DNA of 64,000 nt. It comes from Chaetoderma sp. LZ-2023a. Taxonomy: Eukaryota > Mollusca > Caudofoveata > Chaetodermatida > Chaetodermatidae. Numbering within the stretch: the first letter of the stretch is position 1; the number at the start of each line of letters is the position of its first letter. The position numbers were made by a program, and so were the translations under genes. The notes beneath the pieces were generated by a model. It was not told the DNA's origin. It saw only the letters and a program-made list of their open reading frames with translations, and did not search any database. The DNA is taken from contig CM067359.1 of assembly GCA_034401795.1 (NCBI GenBank), positions 142,792,233 through 142,856,232 of the forward strand. The letters run 5' to 3'. Shown here piece by piece: positions 19,456-30,625 of the stretch.

Positions 19456-20596
19456 TGTAGATATGGGACTGTCTTGTGGGGAGCTCATGACCCCGCTGGA
19501 CATCTTATATGTACAAGGAGTAAGCCCGAGCACAATTCTTGTTTGAATACCAGGTGAGCTAAGAGACTATGTCACTGTGTATATTTAGATGCACTGATCA
19601 TCGTCTAGAGCATCTTATTATTTGGATATATATTATCAGCACTGGATGACTGGCAGCAGATACGTCAGCTAGTGCAGGTACAGTTTCGCCGAAACTGAAT
19701 CGAGCATAAAAGATAATGGTTGGCACCAGGTTGGAATCAATCAAGGGATTAGATATAACAAACGGACGTAGTTAGACGAGCATAAAAGATAATGGTTGGC
19801 ACCAGGTTGGAATCAATCAAGTATTAAATATAACAAACGGACGTAGTTAGAGACGTAGCGGTCTGTGTTCCCACTGAAGCGTGGGACCAGATAAGCCGAG
19901 AATAACCCGGCTATGAGGAATGGTAACTCGTGTGCCGATTAACTCTAGCATTCTACAAGTTGTAGACTAATAGGCGATGAACATGACATGGACATTGTAG
20001 CATCCTGTAGGCGGTAGGTACACAATCGAAAGTAATGGTCAAAAACATATCAATTGTAGAGGCGTGCTAGGACACAATCGAAAGTTATTATCAAAAACAT
20101 ATAAATCGAGAGGTGTGCTAATCCACCAGCAAGCCTTGGTATCAAACCAGCATTCGTCATTTTGGGCAGGTCATTCGTCAGGAATGACATGGGAAGCCAG
20201 CTGGAATTCTAAAATACAGTTAGGGGAACGACAGATCCCATCACTCAAGAATCAGCCAAACCGCAGGTGCTAGGTACAAAGCACCCTCCCGGGGGCGGGG
20301 GGGGGGGGGATGGTTCGGGGTCTTGATTGGTGGTGCGAAACCAAGATGGAGGGAGAATAGAAACTGAGATAGTACATAAGGGGGACTTTAACTTTAATCG
20401 AGAGTTCGGTCCGCCTCGCACCTTGTGAAACTCTTGCTGAATGGTTTTAAGTAGGCAAGAGCTGGTCAAAGTGGGAAGCTGTGAATAGATCGCTAGGTAA
20501 CAGTAAAAGTTACCAACTTTGTAGGTTTATTGTATAGTTAAAGTTAGCAAGTAAAACGATCACCTTGTGATATATACAAGGCAAAAGTGTGTCACA
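19456..20596 (+). repeat. 3' LTR
   Basis: Matches the 5' LTR over its full length but lacks about 45 bp near 20325 and about 30 bp near 20480. The same internal duplications are present. It ends GTCACA. Confidence 0.85.
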
Positions 20597-20606
20597 TATT
20601 TTGTAT

Positions 20607-20663
20607 CTAATTTGACTGGGTGCTGTTGCTGCCTATGGCAGCAACAGCGCGCAGTCAAATTAG
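20607..20663. repeat. Strong 57-nt hairpin just outside the 3' LTR
   Basis: A 12-bp outer stem (CTAATTTGACTG / CAGTCAAATTAG), a small 4/4 internal mismatch, then an 11-bp inner stem (CTGTTGCTGCC / GGCAGCAACAG) with a 3-nt loop. It would be very stable as DNA or RNA. No gene is associated with it. Confidence 0.6.
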
Positions 20664-20694
20664 TTTCAAAATATTCAACAGAATATGTATTAAA

Positions 20695-20870
20695 TAGTAA
20701 AGACATACAATTTGTACAACAACGCATAAACCGGCTTCAAATATGCGTTCGTGACGTACTTATCGACGTCATTCATGGCATCATTGATTATGATGTCATT
20801 CTACACATCACGTAGTTGTTTATGACGTGATATGATGGGTGGAAATTCTGGAAAGGTGAATTCCAAACAG
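20695..20870. repeat. Dispersed repeat, copy 1 (partner at about 43263-43437)
   Basis: Shares runs such as CAAATATGCGTTCGTGACGT and TATGATGGGTGG with the segment at 43263-43437 in the same orientation. Non-coding. Both copies are rich in TGACGTCA-like palindromic steps. Confidence 0.55.
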
Positions 20871-20889
20871 TAGTACTGAACAGAGAATT

Positions 20890-21512
20890 CTGCAGTGTTA
20901 TGGTGATACAAGAATTGTTGTCTCTGTTGCAAAGTCCATTTCATTAATGGACTTTGTTAAAGCTATGAAAGTATTTCAGATGTATGAAAGAGCATCTGGA
21001 ACTAAAATAAATATGGATAAATCAAGTGTTTTATTACTGTTTCCAATAGAAATAAAAATACTGTTTTAGATAATCTATGCGTCTGATAAGGCAGAACAAG
21101 TTTGCAAAGTGTTAGTGTTGGAAAGCTAGACATTTAACTGTTAACAGTAAAAGTATGATAACAAACTGTTTAGCTATTAGAAAGCGATGGTATCTGGGAA
21201 CAATTGTTCCTGTTCCTGAGAATATTTGCCTTAGCATGGAAAGAACCATTTCCAATTTTATATGGTCAGACAAGCATTGGATAAGAAAAGAGATCTTGCA
21301 GAATCTATTTATTTTTATGGTGGTCTCAATTTAGCTGATATCCCTGATAAATTAAAATCAGTACAGATTAATTCTGTAATAAAATTTGCACTGACCTCAG
21401 AAAATGGGCATGTGTTCTTATTATATGAACTAAACACAAGTTTCACTATGATACATCGTTTGTATGTTTTGATCATGGAATGGATGGATACAATAAATTT
21501 GCAAAAAATCTG
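20890..21512 (+). pseudogene. Degraded LINE reverse-transcriptase C-terminal fragment
   Basis: Broken plus-strand frames read as RT thumb/C-terminal sequence: a GD-containing start (YADD region decayed), then ERASGTKINMDKS, characteristic of L1/Tx1-type elements. After a gap comes a GGLNLADIPDKLKSVQ stretch comparable to the GGLDLIDIKVK segment of the minus-strand LINE at 29.2-30.6 kb. Many stops and short frameshifts show an old 5'-truncated copy. Confidence 0.55.
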
Positions 21513-21641
21513 ATTAAATTATTGCATAAAACGTAGCTTGAGTTAAGCATTAAACGAAAACCAGAGCCTCTGAATAAAGTAGACATCTTAGAAGAAAACG
21601 TATTTATGAATACACATATAATCAGAGATAATAATGAACCT

Positions 21642-21828
21642 TTAACCCTTTCACCATGAAGCCGACCAACACCAGCCTCTGGAGTGGTCTTGTGGAATGT
21701 CCACCGATAACCGAGCCAGTCATTCCAGTTGTTAATTTTCAAATATAGTCTTCTCTTGTCCTGCAAATTGACATTCAATAAGCAAATATTTTAACTTCTT
21801 TGAACAAATTTAGGCATTAACGAGTTAA
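21642..21828. repeat. Possible piggyBac-type MITE with TTAA ends
   Basis: A 187-bp segment bounded by TTAA on both sides. The left end is TTAACCCTTTCACC and the right end, read inward, starts TTAACTCGTTAATGCC. A TTAACCC-type end is typical of piggyBac-derived MITEs, but the terminal repeats match only partly. Confidence 0.35.
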
Positions 21829-22279
21829 ACGTGTATTCTTTTATTAAGATCAAAGTAATATATATAAAAAATATGTTTGTCCAATAAGAAACCTCTTTCT
21901 ACCAATTGAAGAATTTTTTTATCAAATCTCATAATTCCTCAAGCAAGATTATGCTACTCTACTTAGATATATTCCAGTATGTTGGAAAATAAGACTTCAG
22001 CAGACTAATTATGTTTTCATGCCTTTAACCATGTCAGGTTTATATTACTGACAAAGAAGATGATGTGATGCAAATAAGTCGTTCGAGAAAAACAGGGTTT
22101 TATAGTTTGTAAAGAGAATATAATGGTATATCTGGCGGTAGTGGTGAATAAGTGAACAAGTCGATGTAATTTGAAGCTGCTATTTCTAGAGATTTTTCTT
22201 GTTTTAAGAAAGTGTTTCAGTCTATATTTGATACCAGTCGTTAGCTAAGATAGTAACGCGTATCGTGGTTTGATTTGAA
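21829..22279. other. AT-rich unassigned stretch
   Basis: No gene or repeat recognised. It may include the 5' UTR of the LINE that follows. Confidence 0.4.
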
Positions 22280-22657
22280 ATGGGGGAGACGAAGAAGTCA
22301 AAGCAGAAAAAGAGAAAGTTTTCTAGCAAGACAGACAGTGATATCGAATATAGTTCTAATGGCGGGCGGGCAGTTTATATTGGTCAGCAGTCACACAGCC
22401 GTGATTACCTTGACCTAGACAAGCAAAGTGACGCGCCCGTCGTTCCTGCCGTGGAGCATTTTGACACACAGTCCGGTTGAACGTTGCTGGACACCAGCCA
22501 AAGCAGCAGTGCTGCTGCTATTCAGTCCACTGGTCAGTCAGTGAATGACCACACTGATCACAATAGCCGGAGAGTCAATCATGCGTGGACAGTGATTAAT
22601 ATTGTGAGTAGAATTGCAGACACAGCTACTATTACGACTGCGTCTACTACTCCAACT

Positions 22658-22718
<61 letters not shown>

Positions 22719-23880
22719 CTACTACTACTACTACTACAACGACCACAACAACATATCCGTACCAAAATACAAATAGTTGTAGTTTACGCGACATGGGACA
22801 CGCGATACGAGATTCTATTGAGCAAGGACTACCCATGCTACACAATGCCAGTCAGCAGAAATGGCCGGGCCAGTTCAATGCGTCACCACCACCGTACCAA
22901 ACTTGCTCTTCTGTCCCGCTGTTACACAAAAGGTTTAATGAGCGTAACGATAATTATGCTGATCTATTCATAATTGTACCCAGTGGTTCAACATTGTTAG
23001 ACGATACAGAGGTACACGGAGGTATGGAGGACGCTGGCACTTTCAACCCTGAGAATGTGATGAAGCAATTGAATTTATTTAGCATGATGCTACGTAGCAA
23101 ACAGCCGAATTTGGACAAACTGGACGAAATAGAATCAAAGCTTGTAGAAATGAGAAAAGACATTAAAAATGTGAATATCGAAATTGTGACGATTAAAGAC
23201 CATTGGAAAAAAACAGACGAAAAGCTCACTACCTTAGAAAGTGCAGTAAAATTTATGAGCGACAGGTATGATGACCTATCCAGTGAGAGTGCGGTATTGA
23301 AGCGAGATGTACATTCATTAAAAATACAAACTGATGAGAATAATGATTCTGGACACAGCCGTATACGACAAGTAGAACTATCTGCTCTGAGCTCAGTGCG
23401 TCTAAACCGCAGGACAGCCGAGAAACTGAAAGCCTGTTCAAAGCATCACTCAACTACGAGAAGAGCATCTTGACTTACAAACCAGGAGCACGCGAAACAA
23501 CCTATTGTTTTCAGGCATCCCCGAGACAGACAGGAACGAAGATAGTGAGTTGCTAATAAAGTGGTTCCTTAAAGATCAGATGAAAATTTACCAAGACATT
23601 CAGTTCGAACGTGCACACAGGATAGGGCCACGCGAATCACAGTCAACCCATGGCCGACCAAGAATGATCTTTGCAAGGTTCAATTACTTTAAAGATCGGG
23701 AATTAGTGCTAAGAGTGGCACCAGGAACACTACGAGGAAGTGCATAAGGAGTAAACTTGCAATATCCACGTGAAATTGTAAATCTCCGTAAAATACTTAT
23801 GCCTGAATTCCGGAATGCAAAGTCCTGGAAACAATACAAACGCAGCCACATTGAATCGCAATACGCATATATAGAGGTGC
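22280..23880 (+). pseudogene. LINE ORF1: basic N-terminus, coiled coil, RRM-like nucleic-acid-binding domain
   Basis: An ATG at 22280 starts a Lys-rich tail (KKSKQKKRKFSSK). A TGA at 22478-22480 interrupts without a frame change. The frame continues from 22484 through a Thr run encoded by a CAA/CTA microsatellite (about 22656-22750). Near 23060-23330 comes a heptad-rich coiled coil (LDKLDEIESKLVEMRKDIKN). After 23473 the frame shifts, and GIPETDRNEDSELL plus FERAHRIG mark the RRM-like part of transposase_22-type ORF1 proteins. A short C-terminal domain ends near 23880. The known role is a trimeric RNA chaperone of the LINE RNP. Confidence 0.7.
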
Positions 23881-23939
23881 GTTAGTGGTAGTGCAAACCT
23901 TAGGCAGAAGACAAAACATGAGAGCGTTCATAGCAATAA

Positions 23940-24118
23940 AAATGGTGATAATTATAACAATGTAGATGACGATGATAATACATATAATTGTGATGATGAC
24001 AGCAACGCAGATAAGGATGACAATGTAGATAATAATTGCGTTAATAATAATAGTAATAATAATGAGGATGATGATGCGGATGATGATGATGATGATGATG
24101 ACGATGATGATGGCTTCA

Positions 24119-24181
<63 letters not shown>

Positions 24182-24287
24182 CACATACCACTAAACATAC
24201 TGCTGCTGCTGCTGCTATTATTATTGCAGAAGCAGCGGTAGCGGCAGCGGCGGCAGCAGCAGCGACAGCGGCGGCGGCAGCGACAGC

Positions 24288-24325
<38 letters not shown>

Positions 24326-24481
24326 CTACTACTACTACTACTACTTCTACCACTGCTACTACCGCTGTTGTTGCTGCTGCTGTGGCGGCGGCTGCTGCTG
24401 CTGCTATTGCTAACACCACTACAGCTGCTGCTGCTACTACTACTGCTACTACTACTACTACTACTACTACTGCTGCTGCTG

Positions 24482-24519
<38 letters not shown>

Positions 24520-24523
24520 ACTA

Positions 24524-24600
<77 letters not shown>

Positions 24601-24640
24601 GCCACCATCACTGATTCTGCTGCTGCCGCTTCTGCTGCCG
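23940..24640. repeat. Compound trinucleotide microsatellite (AAT, GAT, GCT, CAA, ACT)
   Basis: Runs of AAT (to about 24180), GCT/GCA with GCG (about 24200-24290), CAA (about 24290-24325), ACT (about 24325-24350) and mixed GCT/ACT to about 24600. It lies between ORF1 and ORF2 of the LINE. Long Ala/Thr/Val/Leu homopolymer ORFs on both strands are artefacts of it. Confidence 0.9.
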
Positions 24641-24750
24641 TTCCTAGTACCACATTTATTACTACAACTATCGTCCCTGCCATTTGTACTAATACAGCTA
24701 TTGCTGCTGGTGTCTCTAGAGGTACAGCAGTTGGTGGAGAAAGTAATGAA

Positions 24751-25627
24751 ATGTCTCGTGAACTTAAAATAGCATTTGTAAATGTATGCGGCTTAAAACA
24801 CAAGTTAAATTATCTCGAAATGATGGAATTTATACGGATCCATGATATTATTGGTATGGCAGAAACGAAACATGGGGAGTACGACCCATTCAACATACCC
24901 GGATATAGAGTTATGCTTAAAACAAGAACTAACACCGCACGTAAATCTGGAGGTATTGCCTATGTCCGGATATGTTGAAGAAATCCAATTAGATAATGAG
25001 GTAACTATGAGGATACAGATTGATAACACCTACAAACGGACCAAAACAATGTAATATTAGAAGTGATTTATATACCCCCTGAAACTTTCTTCCGATCAGT
25101 CATTTGACCTAGACCAGGAAATTACATCTCTAATGAGACTAATACTCACCGGAGACTTTAATGCTATGACTAGCAATTTAAATGAGATATTGGAAACTGA
25201 TCACCAATTGAATGATATCTGTCAATTGGATACTGATGATCAATATGCCTCAGTTGCCAAGATGTTACCAATACGCATAACACAAGACAAACATAAAGCA
25301 AACTCCTTTGGGCGTAAACTCATAGATATTTGTAAATACAATAATCTGTGCATCTATAACGGGAAGGACAATGGTATAGGAAAACGTACATGTAAAAACA
25401 GCAGCGTCGTAGATTACGCAATTTCGTCCTTTAAGTTAATTGAGAATGTGAAGGATTTTATTGTGCATGAATTCTGTCCTCTGCTGTCAGACGTACATAC
25501 AGCCCTGCACATTAGTTATGCGTTCACTAATACAACCGGTCAAAATGAACACACAGAAAACAACACACAGCAAAACAAAAAGAAATATAATGGAACAGCA
25601 ACAACCACACAAATGGAAAACAAATAA
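24751..25627 (+). pseudogene. LINE ORF2 endonuclease domain
   Basis: From an ATG at 24751 the sequence LKIAFVNVCGLKHKLNYLE gives the first strand of an apurinic-type endonuclease, with IIGMAETKHG carrying the catalytic Glu. A TGA at 24976-24978 and a shift follow. In a second frame, LTGDFNA (Asp/Asn catalytic pair), FGRKLIDICKYNNLCIYNGK and VVDYAISS...LLSDVHTAL complete the fold, the last His being the usual SDH motif. The enzyme nicks target DNA for target-primed reverse transcription. Confidence 0.75.
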
Positions 25628-25899
25628 AAGCTGTGAATTTAGGAGTTGTGTTGCAGATAACGCATTATTGCAAGTGCTAAAAACATATACTACTGATAAT
25701 AATTTTGGAGTGGACAAAATAGACCAAATTGTTTCTGATATTAATGACCTATTTAAAAATGCAGCAATTATGGCATAAGGAGTTAAGAAGGTAAACGGAA
25801 CAAATTTAGATTCCACGATAAGATTAGAGACCTTAGTATCAAAGATCCCAAATCCTATTGGAAACTTATTAAACAATGTGATCCTAAAAAGACAAATGT

Positions 25900-27235
25900 C
25901 CAATAAGTATAGAAAATATGTTTAATTACTTTAAAGCAATAAAAGAAAAATATACAATACCAGAAACATACGAAATTGAAGTAAATCAATATCAACAAAA
26001 TGCAACACTAAACAATGTAATTACAGAGCAGGAAATCTCTAAGAGTATCCAACGTCTAAAAACGGTAAAACTGCAGGATCTGACGATGTCCTGAATGAAT
26101 ACATCAAATCTACAGATATTATGGCACCCACCCCATCTATCACTATCTATTTAATAAAATACTTGACTCCGGCTATGTCCCTGATACTTGGACTGAAGGT
26201 TTGATCATACCAATATACAAAGGGAAGAGGGAAATAATTGATCCACAAAACTATAGGCCCATAACCGTGGTCAGTTGCTTAGGAAAGCTGTCTACTTCTA
26301 TACTAAGTGCACGAATCAGTAAATTCATGGAAGACGAAGAGATCCTAAACGAAAACCAAGCCGGGTTCAGAAGTGGGTATTCCACATCTGACCATATTTT
26401 TACACTCCACTCCTTAATTGAAATAGCAGCAAAACAAAAGAAACGACTCTTCTGTGCATGTATTGATCTGGAGAAGGCATTCGACACTATTTGGAGAGAG
26501 GCATTATGAGGGAAGTTGGTCGAGCAAAATTTGAATAGCAAGATTATAACAGTAATTAAAAGCATGTATAACAGTATAAAATCTAGAATATGCATTAATG
26601 GGCTTACATCTGATCACCTAATATGTAAATGGGGGAGGGGGGGGGGGGTACGATAAGGGGATAATCTTTCGCCTGTACTTTTCAGCTTATATTTAAATGA
26701 TCTAATTGAATATTTGAAAGGTAAGGACTGCAAGGAAATAATTGTAAGTGACAACGTAGAAACATACCTAAAAATCCTTGCTCTACTCTATGCAGCCGAT
26801 ACTGTAATAATGGCTAACCGAAAGGAAGATCTCCAGAAAATCTTGACTGAATATAATAATTACTGTATACTATGGAACTTAAAAATAAATCTTCATAAAA
26901 CTAAGATGGTCGTTTTCGGGATTGCACAAAATGTAACACAAACTTTTAATTTTAAATTAAATAATATACAAATTGAAATTATTGATAGTTATAAATATCT
27001 AGGAATTATGTTTTCAAAAAACAAAAAATACGGTGAGACAATTAAGCACCTTACACAACAATGCCGAAAAGCAATGCATTGCCTGTACCGCCGCACTTCC
27101 AACTTAAGCCTAACCATTGATTGCCAACTTAAATTATTCGATGCAATGATAGCCCCAATAGCAATGTATGGAAGTGAAATATGGGGTTTTGAAAAATATC
27201 AGTCATTAGACCAAGTCCACCTAGAATTTATGTGA
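25900..27235 (+). pseudogene. LINE ORF2 reverse transcriptase, active-site Asp lost
   Basis: Broken frames carry RT blocks in order: IPIYKGK...NYRPITVVSCLGKL, AGFRSGYSTSDHIFTLHSLI and FCACIDLEKAFDTIWREAL ending at a TGA at 26507-26509. A poly-G run (about 26632-26652) sits inside the conserved G(V)RQGDNLSP-type loop, followed by LSPVLFSLYLNDLIEYL. In the next frame the catalytic YADD box reads YAADT, with the first Asp replaced by Ala. The thumb (LWNLKINLHKTKMVVFG, SYKYLGIMFSK) is well preserved. Confidence 0.8.
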
Positions 27236-27238
27236 TAT

Positions 27239-27980
27239 GTGCTCAAAGTGAAACGTACAATACCATCTGCAATGGTATATGGTGAACTGGGAAGGTATCC
27301 TTTACAAATAAACGTACAATGCAGGATTTTAAATTTCTGGGCAGGACTTCTAACCGGTAAACATGATAAATTATCATATCAAATATACAAATATATGCAT
27401 AAACAGTACAATGAGGAGGGGGTTCAATACAAATGGGTTAAGTATGTCGAAAGAATCTTAAATAACGCAGGGTACAGTTACTTGTGGACCTCAACAAATC
27501 ATGGAAAAAAGAAGTACAATACATAATATAAAGTAAAGACTCATCGATCAGTTCAAACAAACATGGCAAGAATCATTAAGTAATTTATCTAGGGGCGAAA
27601 CATATAGAATATTTAAATCAGAAATCTGTTTAGAGCCATATTTATTAAAATTAATTGAAGCTAGTAGAAGAACTCTTACGAAACTTAGGACTGCCAATCA
27701 CCGCTTACCAATTGAAACAGGCCGCTGGACAGGAATACCAAAAATCAACAGAACATGTCCATTATGCAATAACAATGATATTGGTGACGAATACCATTAC
27801 TTGTTTTTATGTCAATATTTTGAAGAATCCCATAAATTATTCATACCTACTTACTACTCTACACGACCAAACTACTATAAATTTGAAAAACTATTGTCGA
27901 CGCCCAACTTGACATTGAAAAGAAAACTATGCCAATTTGCTGCAAAGTTTATAAGCGCACTTTGGGCAGAAATAGAATAA
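27239..27980 (+). pseudogene. LINE ORF2 C-terminal domain with Cys/His motif
   Basis: Continues the RT product in several frames: VKRTIPSAMVYGELGRYPL, a helical part, then a CPLCN...HYLFLCQYF zinc-type segment near 27750-27815. Such Cys/His tails end many LINE ORF2 proteins. Stops and shifts occur at 27235, about 27524 and about 27600. The 3' UTR is not clearly bounded. Confidence 0.65.
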
Positions 27981-28097
27981 TTTTTCTCATTTTGTATGCC
28001 GAGGTGTGCTATACAATTAGATCAGAAACACTAGTCGCAATAGTTATGACACTCTAAAATGTGTACTTATCCCTGACCTAGTACTGAATAACAGGAA

Positions 28098-28132
28098 CAA
28101 TGACGATGACGATGACGACGACGATGACTACC

Positions 28133-28177
<45 letters not shown>

Positions 28178-28216
28178 GCTGCTGCTTTTTTTTCTTTTTT
28201 TTTTCTTTTTTGTTTG
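28098..28216. repeat. GAC/ACT/GCT trinucleotide array with T-rich tail
   Basis: GATGAC repeats, then ACT, then GCT (about 28148-28185), ending in interrupted T runs. It may be the decayed tail of the upstream LINE. Confidence 0.8.
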
Positions 28217-28453
28217 GAAAACCGACACTGACGCAGTCGGACAAACTTCACGGAGGAACTCCTTTGAAAAGGCTTGCAAACCCCCAGAAAAAACCTGCTG
28301 AACTAGTAAGCCAGATTAATATTACACCAAAACAAAAGATAAATAATGAGCATTAATACAATCTATAAAAACATATGGCTTAAAAAGTTTAGATACAAAA
28401 CAATAGGCTGATAAAGCTCCGATAGCAAAACAAAACTTAACAAAGGCATACTA
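28217..28453. other. Unassigned AT-rich stretch
   Basis: Nothing recognised. Confidence 0.4.
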
Positions 28454-28957
28454 TTCAACCCAGGTGTAGTAGTAGACCCGTGTGGCGAGTGCAACTATCC
28501 AACAAATGAAAGGTGCCTCATCAATCAATAACAAATAAGTCAATCATTGATGCCAGTGGGCTGATTCTTTAAAGATCAGCGGGCGTAGTAGCATTTGGGT
28601 AGTATAATACATATAGTCGGCAGAAAAATTACAGAAAAATAGATGGCGCTCTTGTTTACATTTTCAATTTACTTTATTGTAAGGCTTTGTAAATTACCGT
28701 TCAATCCATGTGTGGTAGTAGGCCCGTGTGGCGAGTGCAACTATTCAACAAATGAAAAGTGACTCGTCAATCAATGACAATTAAGTCAATTATTGACGCC
28801 AGTGGGCTGATTCTTTAAAGATCAGCGGGCGTAGTAGCATTTTGGTAGCATAACATATATAGTCAGCAGGAAAATTACAGAAAAATAGATGGAAATAGAT
28901 GGTGCTCTTGTTTACATTTCTGATTTACTTTGTTGTAAGGTTTTGTAAATTACTCGG
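28454..28957. repeat. Direct tandem duplication of a unit of about 246 bp
   Basis: Copy 1 at about 28454-28699 and copy 2 at about 28700-28957 share GACCCGTGTGGCGAGTGCAA-like and CAGTGGGCTGATTCTTTAAAGATCAGCGGGC-like segments, diverging by scattered substitutions and small indels. Non-coding. Confidence 0.8.
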
Positions 28958-29198
28958 GAACAAATAACCCTATAAAACCCTGTGCAAGTTTCTAAAGTTA
29001 CCCGGGACAATTTTATAATTCAATGGCAACTTACTTTATCGATTGATTATTAAATTACCCCAGTCTGTTTATTTGTTAACATGAATTATTAAACATAACA
29101 ATATCAAAGTGCAGACTAAAATGAATTACAGGACACAGATTAATTAAAAGACACAGATAAATCAGCTGTAGTAATTAAATGATTTAAGCTAGTGCAGG
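28958..29198. other. AT-rich stretch, likely 3' flank or UTR of the minus-strand LINE
   Basis: No gene. It adjoins the 3' end of the L1/Tx1-like element. Confidence 0.4.
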
Positions 29199-30578
29199 CT
29201 AATTTATTTTTACAGTTCCCAACTCTAGTGAAACTATGTTTGTTTTGCACCATATGTCCTTGAATACTTTTTCTTTACCATGCTGCTTTAATCTAAAATA
29301 TTCGCAAGGAATATGATTCAGCAGCAATGAACGAAATATTGCCTTTATTGCTCTATTGTGATTGCCCATAGATGGATTTTTCGTCCGTGCACACCGATGT
29401 TTCCAAATGGCCCAAACACCTATGGTTAGCATTGTTATTAAAATAGTCCTTTCAGACTTTATGATATTTACACCGCTTGCTCCAAATTCTCTAAATAAGA
29501 CTACATGCGTTTCTAGAACAATGGGCTTCGCTCCAAATTGTGCCAAGATTTGGCTGATATAGTCCCAAAATTGTGACGATATTGGACATTCCACAAATAA
29601 ATGCTCGATTGTTTCCTCGTCTGTTTGACATAAGTAACACCTATCAGAAGTCGTAATGTTGCACTTGTATGTCAAGTGTCCCACCCATAGCCGTCGATGT
29701 AGTAATCGCCACAATAAATCACGACCCATATTTGGTATGTATGGAGAATGTAAGATTTTCCATACATTTTTCCAACTGGATGGTTTATAGCTTGAGTCAT
29801 CCCATCTCCTCATTGCTATGGGAGGTGTTACTTGTTTTCGTCTCATAATGTGGTACCATTCTTTGGATCTCATCTTGTATTTTAACATCTTATCATCAAG
29901 AACTAATGCAGGTTGTGGAGTCAAACTATTATTATTTACATTTGGCAGACGAAACCATTCAATTGGTACAGCATGTTTTATTTTATTTAGCAACCGCTGG
30001 ACATCTATATGCCTCATATGTGTTTTTCTAGTTACTTCTTGCATTGAAATCCATCTACGTGTTTGAGGGTGTATCATATCAGATAAACCTTGAATGCCAT
30101 ATTTTGCAAAGGACGGTAGATAAAGTACTGCATTGTTATAACATATATTACTATTGCCCCACAATTGCTGTTCTAGTACTTCCCTCCAGCACGTAGGTGG
30201 AGGCATGTATTTGTCAAATATTTCTAACTCCTTAACTTGATCTTTAAACACATATGGTATCATTTGGCTATTCGGATGTGGCTTCTTTGAGGTAAAAACA
30301 TGCTCCGCCAGAAATGGTTCTACAATTCTCTCCATGAGAGCTCGTGAAACACATGCCCACGTCTCATCTGATGTAATAAGATCATTAAAAAATGTTAACC
30401 TTAAAGAAACACATTTCACTTTAATATCAATTAAATCAAGTCCTCCTTCTAACTTAGCATTATTGAGAACACGATGGTAAACTAAATGACTCTTTTCTGC
30501 CCATATGAATGACAATATCAACTCATTAACCTCCTTTTCTACATGTTTGGCATGTGTACAACAGATGTTGTATACCAT
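29199..30578 (-). pseudogene. LINE ORF2 C-terminal part with CxxC...HxxxxC motif
   Basis: 459 open codons of the ORF2 C-terminus, separated from the RT frame by stops at about 30600. It starts with the thumb/connection (ELILSFIWAEK, LEGGLDLIDI) and includes a Trp-rich region (LLWRLLHRRLWVGH). A zinc-type CYLCQTDEETIEHLFVECP, about 300-320 residues in, is typical of the 3' end of L1/Tx1 ORF2 proteins. The frame itself is unbroken to 29199. Confidence 0.8.
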
Positions 30579-30625
30579 AGCCCAGATAATACCAAGTTGT
30601 TGATAACAAACACTCTACCAAAAAT

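Larger units (their letters stand above)
10164..20596 (+). mobile_element. Ty3/Gypsy-type LTR retrotransposon with env (endogenous errantivirus-like), non-functional
   Basis: Two long near-identical direct repeats starting TGTAGATATGGG and ending GTCACA flank a plus-strand gag-pro-RT-RNase H-integrase-env set in the usual gypsy order. The LTRs differ at roughly fifteen positions by eye plus two deletions of about 30-45 bp in the right copy, so the insertion is fairly young. Even so, gag, pol and env are all broken. I see no convincing target-site duplication. The env-like gene makes it a retrovirus-like element related in layout to insect errantiviruses. Confidence 0.9.
22280..28000 (+). mobile_element. 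Non-LTR retrotransposon (two-ORF LINE), degraded, with large trinucleotide arrays inside
   Basis: Plus-strand order: ORF1 (basic N-terminus, coiled coil, RRM-like and C-terminal domains), a trinucleotide-rich spacer, then ORF2 with apurinic-type endonuclease, reverse transcriptase and a C-terminal Cys/His motif. This is the layout of an autonomous LINE. Many frame breaks make it inactive. The clade (L2/CR1-like or L1-like) cannot be settled by eye. Confidence 0.8.

Noticed and set aside
23797-24803. Poly-Ile, poly-Val and poly-Ala ORFs on the minus strand
   Set aside because: Antisense of AAT/ACT/GCT arrays. The real coding content here is the plus-strand LINE.
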